Positions 46,404 to 55,308 of a DNA stretch of 64,000 bases are shown here, one piece after another. The stretch comes from an uncultured Rhizobiaceae group bacterium (GTDB lineage: Bacteria > Pseudomonadota > Alphaproteobacteria > Rhizobiales > Rhizobiaceae). The notes below the pieces were generated by a model. That model was not told where the DNA came from. It saw only the letters and a program-made list of their open reading frames with translations, and searched no databases. The stretch covers positions 124,001 to 188,000 of the forward strand of contig CANMVS010000001.1 in assembly GCA_947501445.1 (NCBI GenBank). The letters run 5' to 3'. A program made the position numbers and the translations under genes. The stretch's first letter is position 1. Each line of letters starts with the position of its first letter.

Positions 46404-46422
46404 ATGCAGAGTGCCTCTGCAT
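46404..46422 (+). promoter_or_regulatory. Second intercistronic stem-loop
   Basis: Perfect 8-bp stem ATGCAGAG / CTCTGCAT with a 3-base loop, just upstream of the permease start. It may modulate permease expression or mark a processing site. Confidence 0.55.
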
Positions 46423-46453
46423 AAAATAAGTGGCGCGGAAGAAAGGCGTTTTC

Positions 46454-47305
46454 GTGGAGTTGCTCGTCGTCAATATTCTCAATTTTGTGTTCGCGACCGC
46501 AACCCTGGCCCTTGTTGTGCTGGGCCTGGCCATTATTTTCGGTATGCTTGGTGTGATGAACATGGCCCATGGCGAATTTGTCATGTTGGGCGCCTATGGT
46601 GCCTTGGTGGTGCAAAATGCCGGTCTGCATTTCCTGTTCGCCATTCCCTTCGTTCTGCTCCTATGCATCATTGTCGGCTGGTTTATAGAATGGTCGATCA
46701 TTCGCCACCTGTATCGACGCCCCTTCGACACCCTGTTGGCAACCTGGGGTCTGGCCATTTTGCTGCGCAAGGGTATTGAGGCTATTTTTGGCCGGGACTA
46801 TAAAAGCATTGACCAAACACTGCCCGGCACGGTCCAACTTATGGGTGTGGATTATCCGGCTTACCGATTGGTGCTAATCGGCCTCATCGCCCTGTTTTTC
46901 CTGTCGATCTTTCTGTGGTATCGCAAGAGCAATACCGGTGCACGCATCAAGGCGATGGTGACAAACCCTGCCCTGGCATCTGCCGTTGGCATCGACACGC
47001 GGCATCTGGCGCGGCTGACCTTCATATTTGGCGTTTGCACAGCAGGCCTGGCTGGCGTGGCACTCGCACCGATGGTGCGCATTGACCCATTCATGGGGCT
47101 TGACTACCTGCTTTCCTCGTTTTTTGTACTTGTTGTTGGTGGATTGGGATCACTGGAAGGCCTGCTTACCGGTGCCTCGGTTATTGCTGGTACTGACGTC
47201 ACCGTATCAGCGCTGATAAGCAAAACCGGCGGATACATTGCCGTCCTGACGTTATCCATCCTGTTTTTGTGGTTGAGACCCAATGGCCTATTTTCGAGCC
47301 GCTAG
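46454..47305 (+). CDS. ABC transporter permease (LivH/UrtB type)
   Basis: A 283-aa inner-membrane permease. GVMNMAHGEFVMLGAYGA and FFVLVVGGLGSLEGLLTGA are the usual LivH landmarks. I prefer GTG 46454 (GAAAGG ten bases upstream) over GTG 46430, which would add eight charged residues. The downstream fusion gene overlaps its end by 23 bases, so translation is likely coupled. Confidence 0.85.
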   Translation: MELLVVNILNFVFATATLALVVLGLAIIFGMLGVMNMAHGEFVMLGAYGALVVQNAGLHFLFAIPFVLLLCIIVGWFIEWSIIRHLYRRPFDTLLATWGLAILLRKGIEAIFGRDYKSIDQTLPGTVQLMGVDYPAYRLVLIGLIALFFLSIFLWYRKSNTGARIKAMVTNPALASAVGIDTRHLARLTFIFGVCTAGLAGVALAPMVRIDPFMGLDYLLSSFFVLVVGGLGSLEGLLTGASVIAGTDVTVSALISKTGGYIAVLTLSILFLWLRPNGLFSSR

Positions 47306-49031
47306 TATCCCATTCGCCGTCGTTATCGGCCTGCTGTTTGTTCCATTTATCTGGGACACATTTGTGGCCTATCAACTGGGGCTCTATTTGCTCTATGGCA
47401 TGGTCGCACAGGGTATCGCGCTATGTTGGGGGCGCACCGGATTCTTGCCACTGGGCCAGGCATTGTTTTTCGGCATTGGTGCATATGTTTCCGGGGCTGC
47501 CCTCACCCAGTTTGGTGACAATTGGCTCCTGCTGATCCCTGCATTTCTTGTTGCCGTCGCGCTGCCCGCTCTCCTGGCCTGTGGTGTCGGTCTATTGGTA
47601 TTCAACAGGCAGGTGGGTTCCGGACCATTCTTTTCCTTGATAACCCTGGCTCTATCAATTTTGGGATTTCAACTGGCGAATTCCTGGAGCACGGTCACCG
47701 GTGGTTTCAACGGAATGACCGGAATACCCGGCCTTCCGGGTATAGATAGCTATGAGCACCTGTATTATGTCATTCTGGCCGCATTGCTGTTTGGCTCACT
47801 ATTATTGCTTTACCTGCAACGAGCACCCTTTGGGCAGTTGCTGTCGGCAATTGCAGGCAATGAGGACAGACTGCAGTTCTTTGGTTTCCACACCGGTTTG
47901 CTCAAGGCAATGGCCTTCGGTGTCAGCGCAGGCCTGGCAGGACTTGCCGGTGCAATTTATGCGCCCCATCAGGGGATCGTAACCCCGCAGGCCGTCGGCT
48001 TCCTGTTATCCGCCGAGTTTGTGATCTGGACAGCCGTCGGCGGCCGCAACAGCCTGATGGGACCGGTCATGGGGGCGGTTTTGATCGGTTTTCTGGCATC
48101 AGGGTTGCGTGACACATTTCAATATTGGGAAGTTGTCGTTGCACTGGTCTTCATTGTGGTCGTGCTGCGATTTCCGGGTGGTTTGGCCCAACTGGCCGAA
48201 CGCATCGTACCATCGCGCCACCGCAGAACCGCCATACAGGCGCGTCAACGCACGCACACCATTGCGGGTACAAAAACCCAACCTGAGACCAATCTGAAAT
48301 TCGATCATGTGGGACTGAAAATCGGCCCGGTAACCATTCTCGACAATCTCGCGCTTGATATCACCAGCAAGGGCATACACTGCATCATTGGGCCAAATGG
48401 TGCAGGCAAGACGTCAACATTCAACGTGCTCAGCGGTAAATTGCCCATCACCTCAGGTCAGATATCCTGGGCCGGTCAACGTCTTTCCGGCATGCGGGTC
48501 GATCAGGTGGCACAATTGGGCATAAGCAGAAAGCTGCAGGTGCCATCGGTGTTTGCGGCGCTTTCCATCGATCAGAACATTGACATCGCCCTTTGGGCCG
48601 GTCGACTGCGTCGACGTGACTATTTTTCCATGCAGCCCTTTGCATGGCAAACAGAACTGCTGGGCGATCTGGAAACCCGATTTGATTTTTTGCACAACGG
48701 GCACGCGCCTGCCGGTGTGCTGTCTCTTGGGCAAAGACAGATGCTGGATTTTTCGATGACCTACCTGGGCGAAGCTTCCCTCATCCTGCTTGATGAGCCC
48801 TGCGCAGGACTTTCATCGGCTGAAACAGTGGAAATGATTGAAGCGATTGCGCAAATCAATCAGCTAACGGGTGCCTGTGCCATCATTATCGAACATGACA
48901 TGCAGGTGGTCGAACGCCTCTCAGACCACGTATTGGTCATGCACCAGGGCACACTTCTGGCCAGTGGCACAATGGCCAACATTCGCAATAATGCCGCAGT
49001 TCAGGCGGTGTACGGCGGAGGCACGAAGTAA
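47283..49031 (+). CDS. ABC transporter permease-ATPase fusion (LivM-LivG type)
   Basis: A 582-aa fusion. Residues 1-315 form a LivM-type permease (GRTGFLPLGQALFFGIGAYV, AIAGNEDRLQFFGFHTGLLKAMAFGVSAGLAGLAGAIYAP). After a linker (about 316-340), residues 345-582 form a LivG-type ATPase with Walker A GPNGAGKTST (about 369), signature LSLGQRQ (about 479), Walker B LILLDEPCAGL (about 500) and the H-loop IIEHD (about 537). The two parts are separate genes in most Liv systems. Both halves look intact. Confidence 0.88.
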   Translation: MAYFRAASIPFAVVIGLLFVPFIWDTFVAYQLGLYLLYGMVAQGIALCWGRTGFLPLGQALFFGIGAYVSGAALTQFGDNWLLLIPAFLVAVALPALLACGVGLLVFNRQVGSGPFFSLITLALSILGFQLANSWSTVTGGFNGMTGIPGLPGIDSYEHLYYVILAALLFGSLLLLYLQRAPFGQLLSAIAGNEDRLQFFGFHTGLLKAMAFGVSAGLAGLAGAIYAPHQGIVTPQAVGFLLSAEFVIWTAVGGRNSLMGPVMGAVLIGFLASGLRDTFQYWEVVVALVFIVVVLRFPGGLAQLAERIVPSRHRRTAIQARQRTHTIAGTKTQPETNLKFDHVGLKIGPVTILDNLALDITSKGIHCIIGPNGAGKTSTFNVLSGKLPITSGQISWAGQRLSGMRVDQVAQLGISRKLQVPSVFAALSIDQNIDIALWAGRLRRRDYFSMQPFAWQTELLGDLETRFDFLHNGHAPAGVLSLGQRQMLDFSMTYLGEASLILLDEPCAGLSSAETVEMIEAIAQINQLTGACAIIIEHDMQVVERLSDHVLVMHQGTLLASGTMANIRNNAAVQAVYGGGTK

Positions 49032-49726
49032 TGGGAACAGACCTGCTTGAGGTATGGGAGCTGCGTGGCGGCTATGGCGACATCACTGTCATAGAAGGTT
49101 TTTCCGCAAGCCTGCGTGTCGGAGAAGTGGTTTTCATAACCGGGCGAAATGGAACCGGAAAATCAACACTGGTCAAACTCATCGCCGGTCAACTCACTCC
49201 ATCCGGCGGGCAGTTGCGGTTCAATGGTCAGGATCTGCTCTTGGTGCCACAGCACAAACGCTTGAGCCTTGGCATTGGTTATGCGCCACAGGAAGCCGTG
49301 GTCTTTGACGGATTGAGTGTCGAGGAAAACCTGACGCTTCATTACGACAACCGTGAATTGTCACGCTATGACGCCTTGTTTGACGCTTTTCCACGGTTAC
49401 CTGAACGACTGAAACAAAACGCTGGCACCCTGTCAGGCGGCGAAAAGAAAATTCTATCCTTTTGCCGCGCCATGGCTGAAGACACAAAACTGGTCATTCT
49501 TGACGAGCCAACCGAGGGTGTCCAACCGGAAAACATTGCGCATATGGCACATGCAATTGACCATGCCCGGTCGCTGGGCAGAAGTTTGATTGTGGTAGAA
49601 CAAAACCTCAGTCTGGTCGAGCAGACGGCTGACCGCGCATTCCTGTTGGACAATGGACGCTGTATTTATACAGCAGATGCCAATCAAAACCTAAGATCAG
49701 ACATTGCACAGCGGCTAAAGCTTTGA
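49031..49726 (+). CDS. ABC transporter ATP-binding protein (LivF type)
   Basis: A 231-aa ATPase with Walker A GRNGTGKST (about residue 37), signature LSGGEKKIL (about 134), Walker B LVILDEPTEG (about 155) and the VVEQNLSLV switch. It would pair with the ATPase half of the fusion. It starts one base inside the stop codon of the fusion gene (TAATG overlap), indicating tight coupling. Last gene of the operon; a hairpin spans its stop codon. Confidence 0.9.
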   Translation: MGTDLLEVWELRGGYGDITVIEGFSASLRVGEVVFITGRNGTGKSTLVKLIAGQLTPSGGQLRFNGQDLLLVPQHKRLSLGIGYAPQEAVVFDGLSVEENLTLHYDNRELSRYDALFDAFPRLPERLKQNAGTLSGGEKKILSFCRAMAEDTKLVILDEPTEGVQPENIAHMAHAIDHARSLGRSLIVVEQNLSLVEQTADRAFLLDNGRCIYTADANQNLRSDIAQRLKL

Positions 49727-49740
49727 TGCGTCAGCCGCTG
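49709..49740. terminator. Hairpin between convergent livF-type and dctM genes
   Basis: Perfect 8-bp arms CAGCGGCT (49709-49716) and AGCCGCTG (49733-49740) enclosing the livF-type stop codon, with the dctM stop 9 bases beyond. No strong T-run on either side, so it may be a weak bidirectional terminator or 3'-end stabiliser. This convergent junction lacks the TAGA repeat. Confidence 0.5.
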
Positions 49741-49748
49741 TATTTCAA

Positions 49749-51110
49749 TCACCTGTTTGGCAGGAGGAATGTCGATAGTTCAGGCACAAGCGCCACGATG
49801 ATCCACACAGAAATCAGCGCCACCAGATAAGGCACCGTGAAAGGCAGCAGCCTGAAGTAAGGTACGCCTGTTACGCCACTTGCGACGTAAAGGTTCAATC
49901 CATAGGGCGGCGTGATAAAGCCAATGGAAGCACCGACCAGAAATATCACCGCGAACTGAACCGGCTCAACGCCAATGGAATGCGCGATGGGTGCAAGGAT
50001 TGGCGCAAGAATGATTGTCACCGGCAGGCTCTCCAGCACCATGCCGGAAACAAAGACAATGATCATTGCAGTGAACAGGACCGCATAATAACCACCCATC
50101 CCGGTTACAAAATCACCGATGAATTGCTGTGCACCAAGAATTGACAGTATCTGCTGCATAACAACGGATATGGCAATCAAAGGCGCTAGAATTCCTGTAA
50201 TCTGAGCTGAGCGCATCGTTATTGACGGGATTTCGGTGATACTGAAACCCTGCACGACAAGCATATCCCGATAGGTTTTTTCCGTATGGGGCCGGTCTTC
50301 TGCCTTACCGCCGAGGAATTTGTGGAGCGGCAGGCAAATGACGCCGACAATGATGCAAAATCCGACCGTAACACCGGCTGCTTCTGTGGGCGAAAACTTG
50401 CCCGTATATATGCCCCACAGCACCAATCCGATCGCAAAGAAACCAAGCCACGCGCCAAATGCTGTTTTCAGGACACGATTGAGCTGCAGCGGAATGAGAT
50501 GTCCCCAACCATTGATGCGGCACAAAATCCAGCAGGCAAACTGCATGCCGAGTACCATCAAGGCACCAGGGATAATTCCCGCCACAAACAGATCTGAAAT
50601 TGGCAGATTCATCAGAAAGCCGTAGACAATGAAGATGATTGACGGGGGAATGATGATACCGACGGTTCCGCCGGCTGCAGCCGTTGCTGCCGAGAACCGC
50701 TCATCATAGCCGCCCTTGACCATTTCAGGGTGCAGCATTGATCCAATTGTTGCCGTTGTTGCCGAGTTGGAACCCGAAATGGCTGCAAAAAGCCCGCAGG
50801 CCGCAAGCGAGGCCATCGCCAGGCCTCCCCTTAGCCAGCCTAAACAGGAATAGGCAAAATCAGACAGCCGTCGGGCGATACCAGATCGGTTGATAAGATC
50901 ACCGGTAAGAATAAACAGCGGCATCGCCAGCAGAGCAAATCCATCCGTAAACACGTCGGATAGCGCCGTGCCAATATTATCAAGCGGCAGTCCGAGAACG
51001 AAACTGCAGCCGATGACCCAATAGGCAATCACGAGAAACACCGGCACACCCAATATGAACAGGCAGGTGACGCCGACCGATATCAATGTAATCCAGGTAC
51101 CATCAGTCAT
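49749..51110 (-). CDS. TRAP transporter large permease (DctM)
   Basis: A 453-aa inner-membrane subunit with about twelve hydrophobic segments. Family marks are GVPVFLVIAYWVIG near the start, ALLAMPLFILTGDLI, SGSNSATTATIGSMLHPEM and GFITPPYGLNLYVASGV. It forms the Na+-coupled transport channel with DctQ. I start at ATG 51110, with GGGGAG nine bases upstream. It follows dctQ directly. Confidence 0.9.
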   Translation of the reverse strand: MTDGTWITLISVGVTCLFILGVPVFLVIAYWVIGCSFVLGLPLDNIGTALSDVFTDGFALLAMPLFILTGDLINRSGIARRLSDFAYSCLGWLRGGLAMASLAACGLFAAISGSNSATTATIGSMLHPEMVKGGYDERFSAATAAAGGTVGIIIPPSIIFIVYGFLMNLPISDLFVAGIIPGALMVLGMQFACWILCRINGWGHLIPLQLNRVLKTAFGAWLGFFAIGLVLWGIYTGKFSPTEAAGVTVGFCIIVGVICLPLHKFLGGKAEDRPHTEKTYRDMLVVQGFSITEIPSITMRSAQITGILAPLIAISVVMQQILSILGAQQFIGDFVTGMGGYYAVLFTAMIIVFVSGMVLESLPVTIILAPILAPIAHSIGVEPVQFAVIFLVGASIGFITPPYGLNLYVASGVTGVPYFRLLPFTVPYLVALISVWIIVALVPELSTFLLPNR

Positions 51111-51116
51111 AATCAA

Positions 51117-51785
51117 TCACTCCCCGCCGATGACAGCCGGGCTGATAATATCAGCGCCGGATCGATAGTTTGCAAAATCCTCATGCAAATTCTCAAAGAC
51201 CCTTGCACACAACAATATAAAGCTTATTGGCACGGTCACGAGGAACCACCACTGCAATATGTCGTCCGTACCCAGCAGAATGTGGAAATTGGCTGCCGAA
51301 TTGGCGACAACGCGCATGGATGTGACGACAACGACCCAGCAGAATACGAACCACAACGTTGCATCAAGGCATAAAGTTGCGAGCTGACCGGCCCTTGGCA
51401 GGTTCATACGCAACTCGGCAAAGGCCAGATGGGTTCTCAGCCGTACATTATAGGAACAGCCAAACCAGGTCATGATCAGGAATAAAAAGGGTGGCAGGGT
51501 TGTGGACCAGGGAGCCTGTTCACTCAAAATGAAGCGGCGGAACACCTCGACAAAAATAACGGCAGATATAATCAGATATGTCCAAACCATCACCGTGCGT
51601 TCAAGGTGCTTGTCGATGAAGGGCACCCGCTTGTAGATCTGAACAACAAGCAGTCCGCCGATCAGCGTTGCAAAGAACCCGACAATCCATGCCCCTTCGG
51701 TACGAAAGGCCTGATTCATCTCCCATGAATCATATGACATGATAGCGCCGAATACAGCACCGACTTCCGTCACCCAGGACCCCAT
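51117..51785 (-). CDS. TRAP transporter small permease (DctQ)
   Basis: A 222-aa subunit with four hydrophobic segments (the usual DctQ number) plus an N-terminal extension of about 50 residues. RRFILSEQAPWSTTLPPFLFLIMTWFG is the family-like centre. GGGAGGGGACACTC precedes ATG 51785. It lies between dctP and dctM of the same operon. Confidence 0.85.
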   Translation of the reverse strand: MGSWVTEVGAVFGAIMSYDSWEMNQAFRTEGAWIVGFFATLIGGLLVVQIYKRVPFIDKHLERTVMVWTYLIISAVIFVEVFRRFILSEQAPWSTTLPPFLFLIMTWFGCSYNVRLRTHLAFAELRMNLPRAGQLATLCLDATLWFVFCWVVVVTSMRVVANSAANFHILLGTDDILQWWFLVTVPISFILLCARVFENLHEDFANYRSGADIISPAVIGGE

Positions 51786-51842
51786 GAGTGTCCCCTCCCA
51801 ATGCTATCTCTAATTCCTCCCGGCAACTGCCGGATCAGCGTA

Positions 51843-51870
51843 AAATGGCCTGATCAGGATCAGGCCATTT
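51843..51870 (-). promoter_or_regulatory. dctP-dctQ intercistronic stem-loop
   Basis: Perfect 12-bp stem AAATGGCCTGAT / ATCAGGCCATTT with a 4-base loop, 22 bases after the dctP stop. It may stabilise the dctP message over the membrane subunits; a weak T-run (TTTT) on the minus strand would also allow partial termination. Confidence 0.7.
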
Positions 51871-51892
51871 GAGTTTTACACAATTCAGTACG

Positions 51893-53125
51893 TTAAGTGC
51901 GCCACCAGCGACGCGGCTCAACATTTTCCGGTTTCATGTCCGCTGGCACTTCACGTGCCACCTTGGATATGTCGGTATAGGTGTCAATACCACCGGCCCA
52001 TCCGTTCAGGCGTTCGCGCCATGCTGCCCAGGGTTCGGGATTATATTCAGGCGAACACATTTCCTCTGCCATTTTGATCTGATCAGCAGCAAGGAATGCC
52101 GGCCGAACATTGTTTTCCACGAATACAGTGCCGGGTAACTGAGGATCAGAAAAGCCAACGGTTTTAACCAGTGCGGCTTCATTTGCAGCCTGTACGTGAA
52201 CCTGAGCAAGATAGGATGATTCCATAACAGCGTCCTGCAAATGACCGTCAAGTGAATCAAACACTTTTGCAGACATGGATGTATGTTCCGTACCGCAGAA
52301 GAATTTCAGATCAACAGACTGCGACACAACCGGAGACATATTGGCATAGGCAACCGCAGACGCCCAGGTTTCAGCACCGTCAATAAGGCCCTGCTTAAGA
52401 CCATCGAGTGTTTCTTCCCATGCAACCGGAACAGGGTTCAGATTGAGAAGCTGCATGGCAATACGTCCGAGCTGCGTGCCCGTTACGCGGTTTTTCGTGC
52501 CAAAAAGCTGCTCAAGCTTGGTGATGGTGGGGTCTTTTTCAAATTTGAGACCCAATTGGATGCCACGCAGTTCACAATGGCTGAACAGGAACTTCAAACC
52601 ATGGCGTTTTTCCAGTGGATCACGCAAAATTCGCTGACTTTCCGGGCTATATAGAAAGTGATACTGCGATGCCCGACCCGGGAACATATAGGCATAATCA
52701 AGTACGTTCAGATAGGGCGCACCACCGGCTGAGTTCTGTGTTGAAGCTGCATAAATATCAACAATACCCAACTGTGTTTTCTCAACGCAGGAAAGCTGGC
52801 CGCAAATCTGGTTGTCACCGATGAATTCAACCTGAATTTCACCCTCTGTACGCTCTTCAAGGTCACGCGCAAATTCAAGACAACCGGCACGTTCGATGAG
52901 CAGATTACGGCCGTTAAATCCGGACGCGCCAAATTTCAACGTGTGTTTCGCCGGATTTTTGAAACGTTTTTTGTAGGTCGATTCAGCCGCCTGAGCGAGT
53001 GAAGAGATGCTGGTGGCGGCACCAAAGGTACCGGCAGCCATGAGTGTTGACGCAATGCCAAACTGGCCCGTCAACTTGAATAGATCGCGACGCGAAATTG
53101 CGCCAAGCGCGTTCGAGACTTTCAT
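51893..53125 (-). CDS. TRAP transporter substrate-binding protein (DctP)
   Basis: A 410-aa periplasmic protein. The signal carries a twin-arginine motif (SRRDLFKLTG) before a hydrophobic stretch ending AQAAES. The mature part follows the DctP fold: LEERTEGEIQVEFIGDNQICGQLSCVEKTQLGIVDIYA and WEETLDGLKQGLIDGAETWAS. GGGAGGAATAA precedes the ATG at 53125. Substrate unknown; the divergent GMC oxidoreductase suggests an alcohol or polyol-like compound. Confidence 0.87.
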   Translation of the reverse strand: MKVSNALGAISRRDLFKLTGQFGIASTLMAAGTFGAATSISSLAQAAESTYKKRFKNPAKHTLKFGASGFNGRNLLIERAGCLEFARDLEERTEGEIQVEFIGDNQICGQLSCVEKTQLGIVDIYAASTQNSAGGAPYLNVLDYAYMFPGRASQYHFLYSPESQRILRDPLEKRHGLKFLFSHCELRGIQLGLKFEKDPTITKLEQLFGTKNRVTGTQLGRIAMQLLNLNPVPVAWEETLDGLKQGLIDGAETWASAVAYANMSPVVSQSVDLKFFCGTEHTSMSAKVFDSLDGHLQDAVMESSYLAQVHVQAANEAALVKTVGFSDPQLPGTVFVENNVRPAFLAADQIKMAEEMCSPEYNPEPWAAWRERLNGWAGGIDTYTDISKVAREVPADMKPENVEPRRWWRT

Positions 53126-53154
53126 TTATTCCTCCCAAAAACAAATGCCAAAAA

Positions 53155-53171
53155 TGAGACTTGTAGTCTCA
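53155..53171. promoter_or_regulatory. Palindrome in the dctP/GMC divergent promoter region
   Basis: TGAGACTTGTAGTCTCA, perfect 7-base arms around TGT, 30 bases upstream of the dctP start and about 85 bases upstream of the GMC start. A candidate operator for a regulator (perhaps GntR-like) encoded elsewhere. Confidence 0.55.
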
Positions 53172-53254
53172 AAAAAACACATTATGGTGCGAGATGCAAG
53201 TCACAATTCGAATTATCGTCGTTAATGCATACCTAATAAGGGGAGAAACCGGTT

Positions 53255-54853
53255 ATGGAGAACACTGAGGCCGACTATATAGTTGTTGGAGCAGGCTCAG
53301 CCGGTTGCGTGCTTGCCAATAGATTGAGTGCCGACGGCAAGAGCAAAGTCATACTGCTTGAAGCCGGTGGGCGGGATCTCAATCCATGGATCCACATCCC
53401 TGTCGGTTACTTCAAGACAATGCACAATCCCAGTGTCGACTGGTGCTACAGCACGGAACCCGATCCTGGTCTGAATGGCCGCTCACTGGACTGGCCGCGC
53501 GGCAAGGTACTTGGCGGCTCCTCCTCACTTAATGGCTTGCTTTATGTAAGGGGCCAGCAGCAGGATTATGATCGCTGGCGGCAGATGGGTAATGATGGCT
53601 GGGGATGGGATGACGTACTTCCGCTGTTTCGCCGCGCCGAAAACCAGGAACGCGGCGAGGATGAGTATCATGGCGTTGGCGGTCCGCTGAATGTGTCCAA
53701 CATGCGGTTGAAGCGACCCATCTGTGACGCCTGGGTCGCGGCGGCCCAAAATGAGGGCTATGCGTTCAATACAGACTATAATGGTGCTGAGCAGGAAGGT
53801 GTCGGTTATTTTCAGCTGACAGCACGAAAAGGCCGGCGATGCAGCAGTGCCGTGGCCTATCTCAACCCGGCCAAATCAAGACCCAATCTGAAAATCATCA
53901 CACGTGCACAGGCGCAGAAAATCATTTTCGAAGGCACCCGTGCCGTTGGAATTACCTATATTGACCGCAGCGGACAGGAACAGACCGTTCGAACAAACGG
54001 CGAGATCATTTTGTCTTCGGGCGCAATCGGCTCCCCCCACCTGTTGATGTTGTCCGGCATCGGAGAAGCCGAACAATTGCGCCACAATGACATATCCGTC
54101 GTTTCGGACTTGTCCGGTGTCGGCAAAAATCTGCAGGACCACCTCCAGGCACGTCTTGTCTTCAAATGCAATGAACCTACCCTCAATGATGAGGTTCGAA
54201 GTCTACATAATCAGGCGCGTATCGCTTTGAAATACCTCATGTTTCGCGCTGGCCCAATGGCCATGGCCGCCAGTCTGGCAACCGGGTTCATCAAGACCCG
54301 TGACGAGGTGGAAACGCCCGACATTCAATTCCATATTCAGCCCTGGTCAGCGGATAGCCCGGGAGAAGGTGTTCATCCTTTTTCTGCCTTTACCATGTCT
54401 GTTTGTCAGTTGCGCCCTGAAAGCCGCGGGGAAATTCGGCTTAAGGACGCAAATGCGTCAACCTATCCGGCCATTCATCCCAATTATCTGGCAACGCAGA
54501 CCGACTGCAGGACCATCATTGACGGCGTAAAGATCGCCCGCAACATCGCGGCTCAAAGACCGCTGGAAAGTAAAATCGCCAGTGAATTTCGGCCGGGAAA
54601 CGCTGTCGTGACCGACGAGCATATTCTGCAATGGGTGCGCGATGATGCGACAACAATCTACCATCCGACCGGAACGTGCAAAATGGGCACCGGTAAATCA
54701 GCCGTCGTCGATGCACGGCTGCGTGTTCATGGCGTGCAGGGATTGCGCGTCGCCGATTGCTCCATCATGCCCGAAATTGTCTCAGGCAATACAAATGCAC
54801 CGGCAATCATGATAGGCGAAAAAGCCAGTGATATGATCCTCGCAGACCGTTAG
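53255..54853 (+). CDS. GMC family FAD oxidoreductase (choline-dehydrogenase-like)
   Basis: A 532-aa flavoenzyme. The N-terminal FAD loop VVGAGSAGCVLANRLS, the GMC signature (RGKVLGGSSSLNGLLYVRG), the second signature (GAIGSPHLLMLSGIGE) and the C-terminal active-site region YHPTGTCKMG with GNTNAPAIMIGEKASD are all present. It oxidises an alcohol to an aldehyde; choline is only one possibility. AAGGGGAGA precedes the ATG. Divergent to a TRAP transporter that may import its substrate. The TAG stop is the start of a repeat copy. Confidence 0.9.
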   Translation: MENTEADYIVVGAGSAGCVLANRLSADGKSKVILLEAGGRDLNPWIHIPVGYFKTMHNPSVDWCYSTEPDPGLNGRSLDWPRGKVLGGSSSLNGLLYVRGQQQDYDRWRQMGNDGWGWDDVLPLFRRAENQERGEDEYHGVGGPLNVSNMRLKRPICDAWVAAAQNEGYAFNTDYNGAEQEGVGYFQLTARKGRRCSSAVAYLNPAKSRPNLKIITRAQAQKIIFEGTRAVGITYIDRSGQEQTVRTNGEIILSSGAIGSPHLLMLSGIGEAEQLRHNDISVVSDLSGVGKNLQDHLQARLVFKCNEPTLNDEVRSLHNQARIALKYLMFRAGPMAMAASLATGFIKTRDEVETPDIQFHIQPWSADSPGEGVHPFSAFTMSVCQLRPESRGEIRLKDANASTYPAIHPNYLATQTDCRTIIDGVKIARNIAAQRPLESKIASEFRPGNAVVTDEHILQWVRDDATTIYHPTGTCKMGTGKSAVVDARLRVHGVQGLRVADCSIMPEIVSGNTNAPAIMIGEKASDMILADR

Positions 54854-54952
54854 AGCATTCAGGTTTTGACAGAACCGGCAAAACCTGAATGCAGCAACAA
54901 AATCAATGGCCAACACCGTGGTCCCGTTTCTGACAAAACGTGAAACGGTCTC
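54851..54952 (+). repeat. TAGA repeat, full copy
   Basis: Near-complete copy missing one base of the left end (TAGAGCATTCAGG) and with a changed terminal end (GGTCTC). Both hairpins intact. Its first TAG is the stop codon of the GMC gene. Confidence 0.9.
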
Positions 54953-54959
54953 TGTCGAA

Positions 54960-55142
54960 TCACAATCCGCCTACTTCTTCGCATTCAACTGCATATTGAA
55001 TCCCATCAAGTATGATGAAACACTCCGTATCTGCTGCTGCTTCTTCCTCCACCTGCCCACCGCAGGCTTTTGGAATAACAACAAAAATAATCAGCGCCAG
55101 CACACTGGCTGTAAAAGCATTTTGCCAACCCTGATTGAGCAT
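54960..55142 (-). CDS. Possible small membrane protein, 60 aa
   Basis: A 60-codon frame beginning MLNQGWQNAF, followed by a hydrophobic helix (TASVLALIIFVVIPKACGG) and an acidic tail (VEEEAAADTE). AGAAGG lies nine bases before the ATG at 55142. Charge pattern, helix and ribosome site make it more than random, but I do not recognise a family. It would converge with the GMC gene across the repeat copy. Confidence 0.45.
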   Translation of the reverse strand: MLNQGWQNAFTASVLALIIFVVIPKACGGQVEEEAAADTECFIILDGIQYAVECEEVGGL

Positions 55143-55308
55143 GTCGTAAACCTTCTCAACGTGGCTGGAGCCAGAACAACCATCATTGCGGCTTTCTGTT
55201 GCCGCTGAAATGCAAGTGTCCCGTAACAAAGACACATTTGCAACCTTGATCAGCAATCAATACCGCAGTGCAATTCCAATTCCATTTGTTTGCGGCGCAA
55301 TGGTTGGC

